In this document: positions 63,658-64,000 of the stretch, one piece after another | How the letters are laid out: each line of letters opens with the position of its first letter | Position numbering within the stretch: the first letter of the stretch is position 1 | DNA from: Xaviernesmea oryzae | Lineage (GTDB): Bacteria; Pseudomonadota; Alphaproteobacteria; Rhizobiales; Rhizobiaceae | Reading direction: 5' to 3' | Assembly: GCF_900109605.1 (NCBI RefSeq) | Contig: NZ_FOAM01000019.1 | Coordinates: 49,825 to 113,824, forward strand | DNA: 64,000 nucleotides | The notes under the pieces: model-generated | What the model was told of the DNA's origin: nothing | The model's input: the letters and a program-made list of their open reading frames with translations, nothing else | The model's database searches: none | Translations under genes and position numbers: made by a program

Positions 63658-64000
63658 TGTGAGCTTTCAGGAGGTTGTCCATTCGGGGCTGATCGAGGAG
63701 ACTGGAGTTACCACACCTCAGTTCCTGGATCGCAGGCCCCGAATGAACATCCATAAGAATGCCCGACTGACGCCTTTGCGTCGAGAAGAAATGGCGCGTC
63801 TGGTGCTGGCTGGCATGCCGGTTTCCCAGGCCGCGCGCATGTTTGGCGTCTGCGCCAAGATCATCAGGCGCTGGACCGAGCGCTTCCGGCAAGGCGGCCG
63901 GGACGCCATGATCGACCGCTCGTCGCGACCCCATGCAAGCCCCAGGATGACCGGTCAGGCGCTGGCGGAGCGCATTGTCACGCTTCGCCGCCAGCGCCTG
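63658..64000 (+). mobile_element. IS481-family insertion sequence (right part beyond window)
   Basis: The likely left end is TGTGAGCTTTCAGG at 63658, where the aminotransferase relic stops. A transposase gene starts at 63743 and runs out of the window. Insertion here would remove the promoter and start of the upstream aminotransferase gene. The exact inverted repeat cannot be checked because the other end is not in view. Confidence 0.7.
63743..64000 (+). CDS. IS481-family transposase (partial)
   Basis: The N-terminal 86 residues: MNIHKNARLTPLRREEMARL, then VLAGMPVSQAARMFGVCAKI and IRRWTERFRQGGRDAMIDRS with SRPHASPRMT. This helix-turn-helix followed by DRSSRPH is the signature of IS481-type transposases. 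The DDE core is outside the window. No disruption is seen in the visible part. Confidence 0.88.
   Translation, partial: MNIHKNARLTPLRREEMARLVLAGMPVSQAARMFGVCAKIIRRWTERFRQGGRDAMIDRSSRPHASPRMTGQALAERIVTLRRQRL

Noticed and set aside
1..64000. CRISPR array, rRNA or tRNA genes
   Set aside because: No regularly spaced direct repeats and no recognisable rRNA or cloverleaf tRNA sequence were seen by eye on either strand; a covariance-model scan was not possible.

Overview
The window looks like a piece of a Rhizobiaceae (Alphaproteobacteria) genome, probably from an accessory or recombination-prone part of a chromosome, chromid or megaplasmid. The pointers are a GC-rich, alphaproteobacterial gene style, HWE/HisKA_2 histidine kinases, an imuA-imuB-dnaE2 mutagenesis operon with alphaproteobacterial LexA boxes (GAAC-N7-GAAC), a BLUF protein, and an IS427-group element of the kind first seen in Agrobacterium. 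Assignment is from family recognition only; no search was run.

Layout. 1-6019: a chemoreceptor cut by the window edge; a luciferase-like oxidoreductase and gamma-glutamylcyclotransferase pair; a TetR regulator divergent from RidA and quinone-reductase-like genes, with three matching operators between them. 6279-15125: a large hybrid histidine kinase, an esterase, a pyruvate-oxidase-like ThDP enzyme, and an MHYT-GGDEF-EAL gene with a frameshift near its 5' end. 15594-17782: a patatin-like relic followed by two toxin-antitoxin pairs (ParDE and Phd/PIN). 17884-21964: HisKA_2 kinases and a receiver, one kinase apparently unable to bind ATP, ending in a decayed IS3-family element. 22072-30558: a lipoprotein, a LuxR regulator, exonuclease III, an FAD protein, an HWE kinase/receiver pair, an SRAP DNA-protein crosslink protein and small regulators. 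30873-33883: a chemoreceptor pseudogene next to an apparently intact IS427-group element.

34147-40236 is a compact oxidative and redox-drug stress island. An RND efflux pump and an Fe-type superoxide dismutase each sit behind a SoxR box inside a 19-bp-spacer promoter, with soxR between them and a 7Fe ferredoxin downstream. 40365-46304 is a LacI-controlled uptake and oxidation operon: binding protein, fused permease-ATPase, Gfo/Idh/MocA dehydrogenase and FAD amine oxidase.

46593-62059 is rich in DNA repair: a UvrD-like helicase and imuA-imuB-dnaE2, each behind a nearly identical LexA box, plus dinB and a DnaQ-like exonuclease. A light-sensing (BLUF) and c-di-GMP pair lies between them. The right edge holds a PEP mutase/isocitrate lyase family protein whose length (290 aa) and Thr118 point to phosphonopyruvate hydrolase. 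Just upstream of it is a gutted aminotransferase and an IS481-family element, suggesting a decaying phosphonoalanine-degradation operon.

Pseudogenes and relics are frequent: two chemoreceptors, a patatin-like protein, a PAS fragment, an aminotransferase, an exonuclease III tail and an IS3 element. No CRISPR array, rRNA or tRNA was seen.
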